A DNA stretch of 64,000 nt from Tetmemena sp. SeJ-2015 (taxonomy: Eukaryota; Ciliophora; Spirotrichea; Sporadotrichida; Oxytrichidae): contig JAJKFJ010020708.1 of NCBI GenBank assembly GCA_027382625.1, positions 62,001 through 126,000 of the forward strand, read 5' to 3'. Of this stretch, positions 33,901 to 42,587 are shown in pieces (the stretch's first letter is position 1; each line of letters begins with the position of its first letter). The notes below the pieces were generated by a model. It was not told where the DNA came from and did no database searches. It saw nothing but the letters and a program-made list of their open reading frames with translations. Position numbers and translations under genes: made by a program.

Positions 33901-35290
33901 GATACTGTGCTAGTTGATCTGCTATTGACTTGGAAAACAACATTTTGAGTATATATTATTAAAATAAGAAACAGTTTCTTTTATCAATTAAAACTACTTC
34001 CACAATTACGCTCGATCATGAACTATTAGGTAAATATCATTTAATTCTTATTAAAATATTTGTATTGAATAAGTTGTAATTTTTGTAAAATTATTAAGTT
34101 TTGGGTAAAATTTGAGTTGATAATTTGAGATTTAGAGGAAACTGCATCAACAATGCCTATAAGTGAGTTTTTTAATCCATTGACCTAAGAAAAGACTTTT
34201 ATTTATTTGTTAAGCTACTATTCCTAACAGTGAATAAATTAATTAATGATTCAAGCATTCTCATTGACTGAAGCAAACCCATTTTTAATAGCTGCACACT
34301 GATAGAATGTGCAATTATCTATAAACACTTGCGCCTCGTACGCAAACATTATTCCCCCTTCATATGCTACTATTCATAATCATTATAATTTGTAACTTAA
34401 AAATTAAAATTACAAAGCATTGCATAATTTTATAACTATGTTGCTGAAGTAACTATTTTTGAGAGTGACTATTGTGTCATTAGAGTCTGCGAGAACGAAG
34501 CCACCCCTCTTTTGATTGAATCCATATCTTATGGATGAGTCCATCAATGTGAACTGAGTTTTGCTTCTTACAATCACCATTGAAGTTAAGTTTGAAGTCA
34601 GATTCAAATAAAATTATGATTTAGCATCGTCACGTTCTTGAAAAGCACTATCAAAGGTATTAATTACTATATTATATTTTATATATAAATGTAAATAATA
34701 ATAATATTTGTCATAATTGTTTAACATTAAATACAATTTAGCTTTATATAAGGTACTGCAGTTGAATTATTTTCAGCAGCTTCAAAATAGAAACTTGAAA
34801 TGTTAACTAAATAGAATAAGCTATTCTAAATTACAAATGGCGCTTTCATGTTACTTTCAACCCTCATTATGTAAATATTCAATATCTTAAATGATTATAT
34901 AGTTGACAAATTTGGAACTAAATTTGTAATCTGAGAGAGTTAGATTATCAAATTAAACCTGGAAATTAGAGGAGGTGTAGAAGTCTCCAAAGTAAATGAA
35001 GGTGGATTGTTTCACAAGGAATGCTTTTTATATTTGCAGGTTCTTCAAAATAATAAACAAGGAGAGAGAATCAATTATAAATATGATACTTTTAAATTTA
35101 TATTTGATTTTAAATTCTCATATAAGTATGGCAAGTTATATAACAATTTATAATGAATAAATGATGATTTTTATATTTTAAGAATAGTTATGATTGGAAG
35201 GGTTTAGATTAGTATCATCTTGATTCAGGTCAATCACAGAGAGGAAGTTGAGTTAGCATTATTTCATGGAAAAGTCACTTATTGATGATG
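24611..35290 (-). CDS. Large beta-helix / multipass membrane protein gene, split by IESs
   Basis: Read from right to left. Many Asn/Ser-rich parallel beta-helix repeats (pectin-lyase-like; e.g. LINSTFINNQAQRGGALS, SISGGAITYNSYSPT) are followed by the block NYAVYGSNIASYA, a NGVATFSNLIF segment, a Cys-rich stretch, several transmembrane helices and a basic cytoplasmic tail. This order is that of the large 'growth-factor-receptor Cys-rich / beta-helix' membrane proteins that are abundant in ciliates. The coding segments are separated by AT-rich DNA. At seven junctions a 3-6 bp direct repeat lies at both segment ends, and excision restores the frame, as expected for MDS/IES organisation. The N-terminal end is not identified. 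A TBE fragment (29278-30299) sits in a long interruption. Ligand and function are unknown. Confidence 0.75.
25315..25640 (-). CDS. Late transmembrane segment of the membrane protein
   Basis: EYLATSSIFFSSLF is followed, after one apparent base shift in a T run, by GVKFLAMGITLAFNFYYC and SHSLMFILVFAKNLA. The start matches the hydrophobic region that normally follows the last conserved cytoplasmic loop in this class. An interruption (about 25640-25690) separates it from the previous segment; its pointer was not resolved. Confidence 0.45.
25690..26450 (-). CDS. Transmembrane core of the membrane protein
   Basis: Contains GIFEGVTNFDCFLYHIGAFG, VIFSLHPTMTKFLFGLF, KLDLECWTGKHLKWALLIG with a following helix, then QGYKTEFYFWEYVNISRKVL and a last helix. 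These are the hallmark motifs of the C-terminal domain of ciliate beta-helix/Cys-rich membrane proteins. A short unresolved interruption lies at about 26195-26215. The segment ends in NRPYQNNFFN near 25690. Confidence 0.75.
26580..27480 (-). CDS. Cys-rich and first transmembrane part of the membrane protein
   Basis: The 27480-27090 part is open (PYLILIMIISVFFLFILGVR, then INCRTREANVFCEIG). The 26980-26580 part reads CLNPDACIGGVLQF, GYGGNLCDSC and NECGFCPSAV, then RVLSIMTMVGLVLVVVLIIQ. Frame shifts near 26900 and 26780 separate the Cys-rich pieces; the second disappears if one A is added to an AAAA run. The Cys spacing fits the growth-factor-receptor-like Cys-rich region. The place of the 27.1-27.5 kb part in the protein is unsure. 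Confidence 0.55.
27927..28190 (-). CDS. Uncertain open stretch inside the interrupted region
   Basis: 88 codons without TGA (NCGQFMQNANRSQFMSAQF, NAQPLASMAIQLATIINSAN). GC content is higher than the surroundings. It could be a segment of the membrane-protein gene or of another gene; no match is evident. Confidence 0.3.
28191..29277. other. AT-rich interruption left of the TBE fragment
   Basis: About 1.1 kb of AT-rich DNA, probably germline-limited, ending abruptly at the truncated TBE fragment. No coding content recognised. Confidence 0.45.
29278..30117 (+). CDS. TBE-like protein-kinase ORF, 5'-truncated but open
   Basis: 279 open codons to TGA 30115-30117; the 5' end follows an in-frame TGA at 29275 where the element is truncated. 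A charged N-terminus (KRKQEEKKRKIEFMNQKP) leads to YAYKIFPYEYL, GVLIDHDYIAIRLPKWEI, GFVHRDLKPENIMKNF (catalytic loop, HRD present), ATVIDFNRVVRRENI (DFN in place of DFG) and GYFPQRQTWLNGS. It is a protein-kinase fold with an unusual metal-binding triplet. In described TBEs this ORF also has a zinc-finger part, not present here. The preserved frame contrasts with copy 1. Confidence 0.8.
30216..30299 (+). repeat. TBE-like right terminal repeat of copy 2
   Basis: GCATGATTATAAGTATTAAT through CACTTTCTTATCATATTTTG; the inverted partner of 784-846. The outer tract is GAGG followed by ten T. Confidence 0.8.
30300..30709. other. AT-rich interruption right of the TBE fragment
   Basis: About 400 bp of AT-rich DNA between the TBE end and the next coding segment. 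No features supported. Confidence 0.45.
30710..30838 (-). CDS. Membrane-protein segment with NGVATFSNLIF block
   Basis: Reads QVNSNGQVSGTKQVTVSNG and VATFSNLIFLAAPNSYN. This conserved block follows the beta-helix in the ciliate class. It joins in frame to the segment at 30916-31090 through the repeat AATCA. Confidence 0.75.
30839..30920. other. Predicted IES, 82 bp, pointer AATCA
   Basis: AATCA occurs at 30834-30838 and 30916-30920. Removing one copy and the DNA between joins EGQRMTND to QVNSNGQVSG without a stop; left in place it introduces TGA and loses the frame. Confidence 0.7.
30916..31090 (-). CDS. Membrane-protein segment ending the beta-helix
   Basis: After junction repair it begins STFGQSNYAVYGSNIASYA and ends VITAELLDAEGQRMTND. 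The NYAVYGSNIASYA motif is diagnostic for the end of the beta-helix in ciliate membrane proteins of this class. Confidence 0.75.
31091..31145. other. Predicted IES, 55 bp, pointer TAGA
   Basis: TAGA at 31087-31090 and 31142-31145 (TCTA on the coding strand). Excision converts a broken frame into SYSPTIDKSTFGQSNYAVYG, the exact form expected from relatives. Confidence 0.75.
31142..31399 (-). CDS. Beta-helix segments of the membrane protein
   Basis: Two parts: 31399-31310 (LQNTNLRLINSTFINNQAQR, GGALSL) and 31275-31142 (CFYNITTSYFDQNIASISGG, AITYNSYSPTIDKS). An interruption between them (about 31276-31310) was not resolved to a pointer. Confidence 0.7.
31400..31436. other. Predicted IES, 37 bp, pointer TAGTCT
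   Basis: TAGTCT at 31394-31399 and 31431-31436 (AGACTA on the coding strand). Excision gives DGGAMRLQNTNLRLINSTF in frame; without it the frame ends at TGA. Confidence 0.8.
31431..31670 (-). CDS. Beta-helix segment of the membrane protein
   Basis: Open from LSYTISSSTTITSTFQSN through NSTNSSNQANRTEMILNL to LTNCSMLNLQNTQDGGAMRL. Asn/Ser/Thr-rich repeat with many N-x-S/T sites, consistent with an extracellular domain. Confidence 0.7.
31671..31845. other. Predicted IES, 175 bp, pointer CTTAA
   Basis: CTTAA at 31666-31670 and 31841-31845. Excision joins NFIDTLF to LSYTISSSTT in frame. Confidence 0.65.
31841..31973 (-). CDS. Beta-helix segment of the membrane protein
   Basis: IERVYIMRSKNTTFLNCSIY, then NFTGNLIKVQYSQANFIDTL. 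Typical strand-turn pattern of the repeat. Confidence 0.65.
31974..32599. other. Predicted IES, 626 bp, pointer ATCA
   Basis: ATCA at 31970-31973 and 32596-32599; excision joins IVLSSM to IIERVYIMRS in frame. A 4-bp pointer over this distance is weak evidence by itself. The interior is AT-rich apart from a GC-rich structured block at 32190-32260. Confidence 0.5.
32190..32260. repeat. GC-rich double hairpin inside an AT-rich interruption
   Basis: ACACC...GGTGT (around 32195-32217) and TGTGCG...CGCACA (32216-32238) can form adjacent stems; the GC content stands out from several hundred bp of AT-rich DNA. It could be a small RNA or a mobile-element end. No family recognised. Confidence 0.35.
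32596..33060 (-). CDS. Beta-helix segments of the membrane protein
   Basis: The first part reads IMRGYFSIQGCQFQSETKLL, LINNIVIGSQDTSYISIIQS and NITMTNGRFQSNSPL. The second, after a short interruption (32730-32773), reads LQKNSKLRLTNSSIQNMNLQ and SSNITIISTLFFNIVLSSM. Same repeat style as the neighbouring segments. Confidence 0.65.
32730..32773. other. Possible IES, 44 bp, pointer TAG
   Basis: TAG at 32727-32729 and 32771-32773; excision gives SNSPLQKNSKLRL in frame. A 3-bp repeat is short, so an intron or indel is not excluded. Confidence 0.45.
33061..34399. other. Long interruption with a homopolymer-rich GC island
   Basis: About 1.3 kb between beta-helix segments. 33430-33960 is less AT-rich, with long T runs and pyrimidine-rich text (TTTTTTTTTTTTACCCTG). 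The short ORFs here look like low-complexity translation and none was accepted. Probably one or more IESs. Confidence 0.4.
34400..34659 (-). CDS. Beta-helix segment of the membrane protein
   Basis: After the junction it reads PLIVLFKNVTMLNHNF, then with one apparent missing T in a T run YLNLTSNLTSMVIVRSKTQ, TLMDSSIRYGFNQKRGGFVL and VTLKNSYFSNIVI. Confidence 0.65.
34660..34755. other. Predicted IES, 96 bp, pointer AAGGTA
   Basis: AAGGTA at 34654-34659 and 34750-34755. Excision joins AAENNSTAVP to LIVLFKNVTMLN in frame. Confidence 0.75.
34750..35290 (-). CDS. N-terminal known beta-helix segments
   Basis: Three pieces: 35290-35160 (ISDFSMKQCQLNFLSVIDLN), 35044-34870 (KQSTFIYFGDFYTSSNFQVQ, FDNLTLSDYKFSSKF) and 34870-34750 (IMRVESNMKAPFVIQNSLFY, NISSFYFEAAENNSTAVP). 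Interruptions between them are short and unresolved. No signal peptide or start codon was found, so the true N-terminus lies further upstream or elsewhere. Confidence 0.55.
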
Positions 35291-36157
35291 ATATATTTTT
35301 GTTGCTCTTTATCAAGATTTATCTCATTTTAAATTAAATTGATTCATATCAATTATATCTTTGTTAAATTTCTTAACTTTAATGCATTCTATGATGCGAA
35401 ATAAAATGAAGGAACTTTTTGGATGAAGATGAATTTTAAATTAATAAAAAATAATTTCGCCTTAAAACATATTTTTAATAGCTTTTAGAGTGATTTGTTT
35501 CTAGGAAGAAAGAAAAGCCAATCTTCATTTTGTAAGCTTCTCCCATCAAGGAATTCAAATCTCAATTAATCCTTCAAATCTAAAAATGAAAAATAAAATA
35601 GGAATGAAGATGCTAAAAACTAAATTATGCAATGAGGTAAATTAAAAGGTGTGAGGTATGCCAGTACCTAGCAAACGTAGAAGGTGTTGAAAAACTTAAT
35701 ATCATAATCCAAGATTATCTACATTTTTTCTCAGAAGTAAAAAATGAATAATGATTACACAGTTACCGTCGATAAAGAAAATATGTGGGAGTTGTAAGAG
35801 TATTACACAGTTTCTTAATTAGGATTTGGTCTTAAAAATAAAAACTTAAGATTTGCTATAAAAAAATATTGATTATATTTTATTTTTAATGGTTTTATAA
35901 TTGCTTTAATTAAAAAAATAATTTAAATTAAGGTATTAAACAAAATGTGCTTTCAAAATTTGAAATTAAAAAATAAAAAACAGCCACTATAATTAAATAA
36001 AATTATTTTCTAAATATTAAACTAATAATATAGAATGAAATTGTTAGAATTTTTAATATTTCTTATAATAAATTTTGACAGGAAGGATAGTGAGCAGCGA
36101 TTTAATTAATAATTTCAATTTTTAATATCATTAATTTAAAATAAAATTATAAAATAA
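35291..36157. other. Mostly AT-rich, no supported gene
   Basis: Contains short open stretches on both strands (about 35480-35600 on -, 35743-35872 on +) of uncertain meaning. Confidence 0.35.
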
Positions 36158-36667
36158 ATGCTCAAAGAGATAGACACAAGGATCAAACCACCCCACATTT
36201 ATCATTATATTAAAGAATTAAAACAGAGGTAAGTAAACCTTGAGTCTCTAAAAATAATAATGATGATAACTATTAAGTTTAGCTAAGATTTATAAAAATT
36301 TATAATTATTTTAATTAACTAATCATGCTATTTAGAAAGCGCACTTGATGAGGACTAAAAGTCATTAAAAGCATTAGTTATTTAAACTCAATCAATGCAG
36401 CTCATTTATAAACTAAGGTAAAAGAGAAGAATAAGTTCAAACCTACGAAGAAGGTAACTCTCAACATATAAATCACAAATTTTGACAGATTACCTATAGA
36501 GTAAGAGCTTAAAAACTAACAAAATAAGTTATAGAAATACATTCCATTAAAGAATAGATAAGAGAAAAAAATATGATTAAGTGCGAGGAAAGTGCCCATT
36601 TAAAATATTATTCGCTAATTATAAGTCTCTTTTTTAAAATGAACTTGTATTTGCAGTTTTCAATTGA
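36158..36667 (+). CDS. Uncertain ORF, 169 codons
   Basis: ATG 36158 to TGA 36665-36667. It reads MLKEIDTRIKPPHIYHYIKE, later LDEDQKSLKALVIQTQSMQL and YRNTFHQRIDKRKKYDQ. Lys/Gln-rich parts alternate with AT-rich ones, and GTAAG-like sites suggest introns could be present. No family recognised. Confidence 0.35.
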
Positions 36668-37329
36668 ATAATCATATTATGCCTATAAAATAAATCATTG
36701 TTAAAATGTAGCTATTGTAGTAATCTCTTGATGTATAGTTAATATATTTAATTTAAATATTTCTTAGAAGTCTAGTTAAAATAACAAATGAGCAGGAAAT
36801 GGAGACAGTTAAAGTATTATGATATTAGCTTTACAGATAATCAATATAATATTAATTCGTACTCTGCTTTACATAGGTGACAGGAATTAAAAAAAAAACT
36901 TTAATTTCAACTTTTAATGTTTTAGCTAAAAATTGAATACACATAATTTATTTTTAGTTGATTGAGTTGAATGAAACATTTTGTAAGTTTATTTATTCCA
37001 AGAAGGAGCATGAGATAAACTAAGAACAAAATATCTCAAATTTCATAGATAAATATTAATGCAAAATTTATTGAAAAACATAATTTTTATTAAAATGAGA
37101 CTAAGAATTTATTTTATAAATTCAATTTTTATTATTCAAACTAGAAAAATATTTATAAAAAACATCATTCATAATTTAATTATTTAAAATGAACTTAAGT
37201 TTAATATTTATCATAAGCAATTTAATATAAGTTTAAGTGCAGTATTTCCAGAGAGAACTAAAAATAATAATTTTATGAATATTTAAATTAAATTTTTGGG
37301 AGCACTTACATATAAATTAAAATGTGGAG
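36668..37329. other. AT-rich spacer
   Basis: About 660 bp with no supported features. Confidence 0.5.
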
Positions 37330-38410
37330 TTAAAGATGAATTTTTTGCAATTGAGTAAATTTACAGAAAGAATCAAAACACTCGATATATACGCGTTCTT
37401 GTTGTCCTGTATTCATCGTTCACTGTGCTTCATTCACCTCACTTTCCCCAAGTTTTTCAAAGATTGGAGCTTTAGTAAGGAGTTTCCTATCTCGAGTATT
37501 CGTTATTGTAGTTACATGCTTCCGAGATATGATAGTCTGACCATTGGAGATTGTAGCTGCTCCACTTCTGAACGTTTTGATATCATTTTTAGTTTGTTTC
37601 ACTAAAGGAACTGCATTCTTGTCTTGAATCCTCTTCTGAAATGATACCTTTATCTGAACTCTTAAGATGCATTCACTCCATTAATACTAGCTGGAATTTT
37701 AATAGAAATGGAATTCTTAATTAAATAATCACTCTAGCCTCATAAATTAATTAAGACTAGGCAAACTTGAATTAAGAATAGTGTCATTGTAATTAAGAAC
37801 TTAATAAGCTTAATCTATTAAAGAGAAATTAGTTTTTAAGAACATTAAGAATGTTTGCATTAAAAGTGATTAACTTTTAATGCAAACATTCTTAATGTTC
37901 TTAAAAACTAATTTCTCTTTAATAGATTAAGCTTATTAAGTTCTTAATTACAATGACACTATTCTTAATTCAAGTTTGCCTAGTCTTAATTAATTTATGA
38001 GGCTAGAGTGATTATTTAATTAAGAATTCCATTTCTATTAAAATTCCAGCTAGTATTAATGGAGTGAATGCATCTTAAGAGTTCAGATAAAGGTATCATT
38101 TCAGAAGAGGATTCAAGACAAGAATGCAGTTCCTTTAGTGAAACAAACTAAAAATGATATCAAAACGTTCAGAAGTGGAGCAGCTACAATCTCCAATGGT
38201 CAGACTATCATATCTCGGAAGCATGTAACTACAATAACGAATACTCGAGATAGGAAACTCCTTACTAAAGCTCCAATCTTTGAAAAACTTGGGGAAAGTG
38301 AGGTGAATGAAGCACAGTGAACGATGAATACAGGACAACAAGAACGCGTATATATCGAGTGTTTTGATTCTTTCTGTAAATTTACTCAATTGCAAAAAAT
38401 TCATCTTTAA
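37330..38410. repeat. Perfect 1.08-kb palindrome (inverted repeat)
   Basis: Two arms of about 537 bp (37330-37867 and 37873-38410) are exact reverse complements around a spacer of about 5 bp centred at 37870. Each arm ends in TTAA and has a GC-richer outer half that is open in one frame in both arms: QDKNAVPLVKQTKNDIKT, FRSGAATISNGQTIISRK, LLTKAPIFEKLGESEVNEAQ. The outer flanks differ, which argues against a simple read-end foldback. It may be a young fold-back element, an inverted duplication of a gene segment, or an amplification artefact. Confidence 0.9.
38054..38320 (+). CDS. Open coding-like stretch in the right palindrome arm
   Basis: About 88 codons open to TGA at 38318-38320, Lys/Thr/Ser-rich (TITNTRDRKLLTKAPIFEK). 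The identical stretch lies inverted in the left arm (37420-37686). GC content is above the surroundings. No family recognised; it may be a duplicated gene segment. Confidence 0.4.
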
Positions 38411-39355
38411 TAATGGAGAAAGAGGTTAAATAATTATTTGTCTCCAAAAGATTATTCTCAAAAGCAGTTATGTTATTTAGCTCTGAATTGCTTAGCACCA
38501 AATATTTATATTAATTTAATGTTAAAATTGGATGACTAGTAATCTCAAATTTTAATCGACATAAGGAACCATCTATGAGGGCAAGTGATAGATTTCTAGA
38601 TTAGTAATCATACTGTAAATGAGTGCATATATTATGGTTAGCTCAGAAGTCATAAATTAATAAATCTATTCACAAAATTGAATCTGCATAATTTAATATT
38701 CTCGAAACCTTCTCTTACGATCAAGAACCCTAAGGAGAAATAACAAACATTTAAAATAGTCCATGAAATCTGAAAAATGTCACTCAGTTAAGTATTAAAT
38801 TTGGCTTTTTATTAGATAAAGATAGAATGCTTGAAAAGAAGACAGCTGTGAATATCTGCATAATTAAATTTTAAGAAGTCACTTAAAACAGCATAATTTC
38901 TAAAATATTGTTGTAAATACTATGACTCGATTTTTGCCTAGCGTAAAGAATAATGGAGTATAAAAATAGGTGTCATTGCTAAGACTTTAAGATGTTAATT
39001 TGGAATTTTCACCGTAGATACTAGTATTGTGTGTCACTATCTATTATGTAAAGTTAAGTGCTTGAATATTGCATTAAAGTAGTAGTTAAGCTTGTGCTGT
39101 TATATCCTCCCTAAAGGGCTGTTATTTAAATCATTTTAATCTTTATATTAAAGTAGATTAAGATTACATTTAGGAAGTAGAAACCAGTCGCTAAGTTTTA
39201 ATGCTTGAGTCCACTAAATAAGGTGTAATTTTTAAAACCAAACTTACTTATCAAGTTTTAAGCTCTGAAATTATTTAATTTGACATTTTTGTGATTTTAA
39301 AAGAAGATAGGAATCTTTAAAATATTTAATCTTTGATACGAGGGTTGAATTTTGA
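38411..39355. other. AT-rich with scattered open stretches
   Basis: A frame starting MEKEVKQLFVSKRLFS at 38414 is broken by several TGAs. It could be a decayed LRR-like gene. Nothing firm. Confidence 0.3.
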
Positions 39356-39610
39356 ATAGTGAAGTTGTCCATTATCAAAGAAAAGCTAGAGTTGGTTGTT
39401 AATAAGCTCTATGAGGATAGTTAGAGTGTTATGTTTTCTAATTTTAGATTTGACAAGGTTAAATTTTCTAAGTCTGTGCTCAGTTCAATTAGATTTCCTC
39501 CCGCAGTAGAAAACAAGTTTAAACGATTTAAGTAGAGACATTAGATAAATAGATATGCTAATATTTTCGAACTTAAATTCTAGAGTCTGGTATCCGATCT
39601 AGTCTGCTGA
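39356..39610 (+). pseudogene. Possible LRR-like family fragment
   Basis: 84 open codons: LSIIKEKLELVVNKLYEDSQ, MFSNFRFDKVKFSKSVLSS, NIFELKFQSLVSDLVC. The alternation of Leu/Phe with charged residues recalls the family repeats, but no clear alignment was found. Confidence 0.3.
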
Positions 39611-40661
39611 AATAAGTTATTGCTATTCAATATTAAACTTTAAGTTTATTATTGAGTCTTCAAAATATCAAATTATAAAGTTAAAATCTAGGATCCATGA
39701 AGTAACACCAATTTCAGCTTACCAAATGATAAGGAGATAAGCCAGCTATTACTTTACTTAGGGAGCGTCCCAATATAGAGACGATATAAAATGGTAATCC
39801 ATCCGTGAAGAAGTCTTGTTAAGGATGGCACTGGCCATTTTCTTACAGTAAGTTACTTTACAAATTGAAGAGTGAAGTCTTCAAGTCTAGCCTGAAGGCC
39901 CTATTCATTTTTCAGCCTCAAAGTCTAGGAAAAGTTTATGAGGCTTTTTTAATTAAAACTTTTTTAATAGTTGAAAAATATTCAAATAAGAGCATACTAT
40001 GGTATTTTAATTTCCACTTTTCACCCTTGTTACTATAAAGTGTAGTATGGAGGGCAAGTCATAGTATACATAGTCACATTATTGGCAGATTCGTTTACCA
40101 TATAGTCATTTTTGCAGATTACGCTTGTGTTTTATTGATGCCCTGATTTATTTTTTTTCCTTTTAAATCTTAAATGATTGAGTCTGATTATTTAAGGCTG
40201 TCTGTAAAACTAATATTTTATAAAGTTATATTCCTACTCCCAGGAAAATGAATAGCTTTAATTAATTTAACATACTTTGAAATTAAATATATAATACTTT
40301 AAATTAATTTAAATAAATATTTAAAAATTGGTTTCCTTTATTTATATTAATCATCTCTACCCGGCTTACACCTCTATTAAATCAAAGATTCTATATAATA
40401 AACAGAAAAAATATATTTAAAATCAACATGAATTACTAAGGATTTTTCAAAAATACTCATTTAAATCCAAGGGAATAACAGGAAGGAAAAGTGGATTACT
40501 TTGCTAAAGATATTTATTTAATTTTTATTCTTTTTATATTACTGCATAACATATTAAACAGAGTTATAATTCATAAGAACATTTTATCAATAAAACATAG
40601 ATCATCAACAAATTTTTGGTGCTTTATATTATTACCATTCTGACATTAAGTAATTATAGCT
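39611..40661. other. AT-rich spacer
   Basis: About 1 kb with no supported coding frame. 39770-39860 is slightly GC-richer without a recognisable feature. Confidence 0.4.
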
Positions 40662-40672
40662 GGAAATTTAAT

Positions 40673-40914
40673 GGATATTAAATTAAATTTCGAATTTAAT
40701 AAAAGTGAAATCAAAGAGGTAGTTTAAGTATTTCTAATCTAAATAAATATTACGCCATTCGATTCCGCTTGAACTCTAAGAATTTTAAATCCTTGCAATT
40801 TTTGTGTGAGAGTTCTAAGTCCAGAGTTATAAGTGACATAAGTTTTTATGATATCAATATTTAGGTTAATGAGAGTACTATAACCTTATCTCGCTACTTC
40901 GGGGCTCTATGAAA
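40673..40914 (+). pseudogene. Gene fragment related to 45211-45440
   Basis: MDIKLNFEFNKSEIKEVVQV, then after a one-base shift IRFRLNSKNFKSLQFLCESS and KSRVISDISFYDINIQV, ending in TGA 40912-40914. DNA and protein resemble the - strand fragment at 45.2-45.4 kb (LSLQLLCVSAKSRVISVKSF). Confidence 0.45.
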
Positions 40915-42068
40915 ACATATCTAGAAGAAATTCATATTAATTTTTTTAATTTCCTTTATAACAAATATAGATTATGGTGGAGGGGGGGTGAGTGAATCTG
41001 CAAATTTAACTGCCCACATTTTTCAACTCCCTAATTACTATTTTAACCAATCAATTTAATATATTTATCACCTATTTTCATTGCATCTCTTCTTTTATCT
41101 ATTAAAACCTTTTCTTTACTAATTTTTTAAACTAATTTGTTTAAAATAATTGACAAATTGATTTTAATAAAGAAATTAAATCTTTTGCTTAGAACTGAAG
41201 AATGAATTATTAAAAATTCTTTTTTATATGTTACCTTTAAATGAATTATTAAAATAGCAAAATTCAGTTTTTATTTAAATTTCTAGTAGGTTTAATACCC
41301 TAATGAATTAATTTTAGAACAGTAAAAACGTTGGGAAACCTTTTTAATTAAATAATCACTCTCATATTTAACTTTTACTTTACAATAATTTAGCAAAATC
41401 ACTTATTCAAATTTATTCTCTTTATAAACAGTTTCTATGCTTAAATTTTATGTAGAACGAACTCTAAAAAAATTTTCTTCTACGATTTTCTCTTAATTTT
41501 AATGAAATTTTGATTTTTAAATAGGATACACTAACTGAGAAATTTTAAAAGCTGCTGCAATTGGGGTATTCTACCCTTAATAAAAGTCATAACTCCTAAA
41601 TCGATAACATCAATGAGGAATTTATTCAAATTAAAATTCCCTAATTTTCTTTAATTTGATTAAATTAATTTAAACTTCTTTGATTGATGAGCATTAACTG
41701 GATGAATCAATAGTAATAAGAGCTTGATCTTGTGATTCACTGTTTTAATGCGTGTCTAGCCATAAAATAAATAAATTTCTTAGGGCAATGTTCATTGGAG
41801 TTAATTAATTATTGCTGCAAATTTAACTAATTAAAGTGCTTTAAAAAGAACTAGTTTTAAGCTGATTTCTGCAATATTAACAAAATGTTTGTAGATTAAT
41901 CATTGACATAACAGATCCATATATTCTTTCCTTTTCAACTTAATTTAAGGGTTAAAACTTAACAAAATATGTTTTAGATAATAATATTTTTACTTTATTA
42001 AAATCTTACATTTCTTATTTTAAAATCATAAACTAAAATGAAAAATGGATTTAATATCAATAATATTT
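40915..42068. other. AT-rich spacer
   Basis: About 1.15 kb with no supported features. Confidence 0.5.
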
Positions 42069-42587
42069 TTGATTTTGCGTTGATTTTAAAAAGTTTAAAT
42101 TAATATAGTGGCTGTTGAAAAACGTTGGAGGAGAGCGAAGTGAGTTTCCTGATGTAGTGGCTCCTGGTTTCGTGGCATTTTTAAATCTCTTTTCCTTTCT
42201 AATTCAAATTTAATAGGTTGAGTGAATTAATTGAAATTACGCATTAATTTATTTAAATCACACTTTCAGATTTTCAGTTAAAACTATTGGAATATTTTAG
42301 TGGGAATTTTACAATGTGTTTATTAAAAGCGTATTCCTAATTTTATTAGTGCTTATTAAATGTTCAAAAAGTTTTAACTGAAAATCTGAAAGTGTGATTT
42401 AAATAAATTAAGGCGTAATTTCAATTAATTTACTCAACCTATTAAATTTGAGTTAGAATGGAAACAGAGATCTCAAAATGCCACGAAACCAGGAGCCACT
42501 ACATCAGGAAACTCACTTCGCTCTCCTCCAACGTTTGTCAACAGCCACTATATTAATTTAAACTTTTTAAAATCAACGCAAAATCAA
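42069..42587. repeat. Fold-back (MITE-like) inverted repeat, 519 bp
   Basis: Long arms (about 42069-42290 and 42370-42587), near-identical in inverse orientation, enclose about 80 bp of unpaired centre. The arms include TAGTGGCTGTTGA...TCAACAGCCACTA and a GC-richer block GGAGAGCGAAGTGAGTTTCC. There are small indels and mismatches between the arms. No ORF or clear target-site duplication, so it resembles a non-autonomous fold-back transposon. Confidence 0.85.

Noticed and set aside
33632..33948. Two overlapping ORFs in opposite strands
   Set aside because: They lie in a homopolymer-rich patch with repetitive composition and no family-like content; likely chance.
37324..37605. 93-codon + strand ORF in the left palindrome arm
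   Set aside because: The antisense frame in the same arm is more protein-like (Lys/Thr/Glu-rich); this one is rich in rare Cys/Phe/Ser runs and looks like its shadow.
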